A stretch of DNA of 64,000 nt, taken from Sva-07 sp963716095. Lineage in GTDB: Bacteria; Actinomycetota; Acidimicrobiia; Acidimicrobiales; Ilumatobacteraceae. The notes under the pieces are model-generated. The model saw only the letters and a list, made by a program, of their open reading frames with translations, searched no databases and had not been told where the DNA came from. The stretch's first letter is position 1. Every line of letters starts with the position of its first letter. Made by a program: the position numbers and the translations under genes. The stretch is taken from assembly GCA_963716095.1 (NCBI GenBank), contig CAVQSV010000002.1, positions 123,659 through 187,658 of the forward strand, given 5' to 3'. This document shows positions 63,998 to 64,000 of this stretch, piece by piece.

Positions 63998-64000
63998 ACC

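Overview
The window is high-G+C chromosomal DNA from an actinomycete, most likely class Acidimicrobiia (Ilumatobacter-like). Evidence: the argS-lysA-hom-thrC-rho-rpmE order of Actinomycetota, a mycothiol-type DinB enzyme, a Rho with a Gly/Gln/Asn/Arg-rich insertion, and many genes whose start codon lies 6-9 bases after a TANNNT box (leaderless promoters). The class placement is an impression, not a database result. No IS element, prophage, CRISPR or rRNA was seen.

Layout. 0-2.7 kb: end of a membrane protein, a tandem palindrome pair, yaaA, and a ferredoxin/cytochrome P450 pair. 2.7-9.7 kb: two crcB fluoride-channel genes, an OmpR-type two-component system with an FAD oxidoreductase, a small exported protein and an ABC-F protein. 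9.8-12.2 kb: ACT protein, DUF2652 protein and methyltransferase. 12.2-17.3 kb: a CotH-like gene in an operon with a PhoP-like regulator and histidine kinase, divergent from DUF4956 and a VTC-type polyphosphate polymerase-domain gene, with direct-repeat operators between them. 17.3-21.7 kb: PadR regulator with operators, mycothiol-type enzyme, pterin dehydratase and PcrA helicase. 21.8-26.4 kb: a metal module (DUF305, YcnI, CopC-CopD, CDF transporter, flavodoxin). 27-29.3 kb: sucCD. 29.3-37.5 kb: AbiEi/DUF559-like gene, then ATP-grasp, alpha-E, ATP-grasp+alpha-E fusion, transglutaminase and MFS transporter. 37.6-40.3 kb: Ada-AlkA fusion, ogt and a hypothetical gene. 40.5-50.8 kb: a LacI-controlled sugar island (ABC ATPase, binding protein, two permeases, GH13 glucosidase), DUF4032 and deoC. 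50.9-64 kb: frameshifted secreted protein, tRNA-Arg, ClC channel, argS, lysA, EAL protein, hom, thrC, rho, rpmE.

A major caveat is single-base indels. yaaA, P450, cotH, VTC, both permeases, lacI, the glucosidase and nearly everything from 51 to 64 kb are split into several frames, while 3-14 kb and 17.3-43.7 kb read almost cleanly. Essential genes (argS, rho, rpmE) are split in the same way, and tRNA-Arg carries an extra base, so I treat these as sequencing errors and give whole-gene coordinates rather than calling pseudogenes.

The most interesting content is regulatory and repetitive: three families of long, nearly perfect one-base-centre palindromes scattered between genes; PhoP-like repeats in the CotH/DUF4956/VTC locus; paired LacI operators; an operator pair between padR and its neighbour; a palindrome over the CDF transporter start; and widespread leaderless promoters. 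The ATP-grasp/alpha-E/transglutaminase cluster resembles the Anbu-associated peptide-modification system but has no Anbu gene here.
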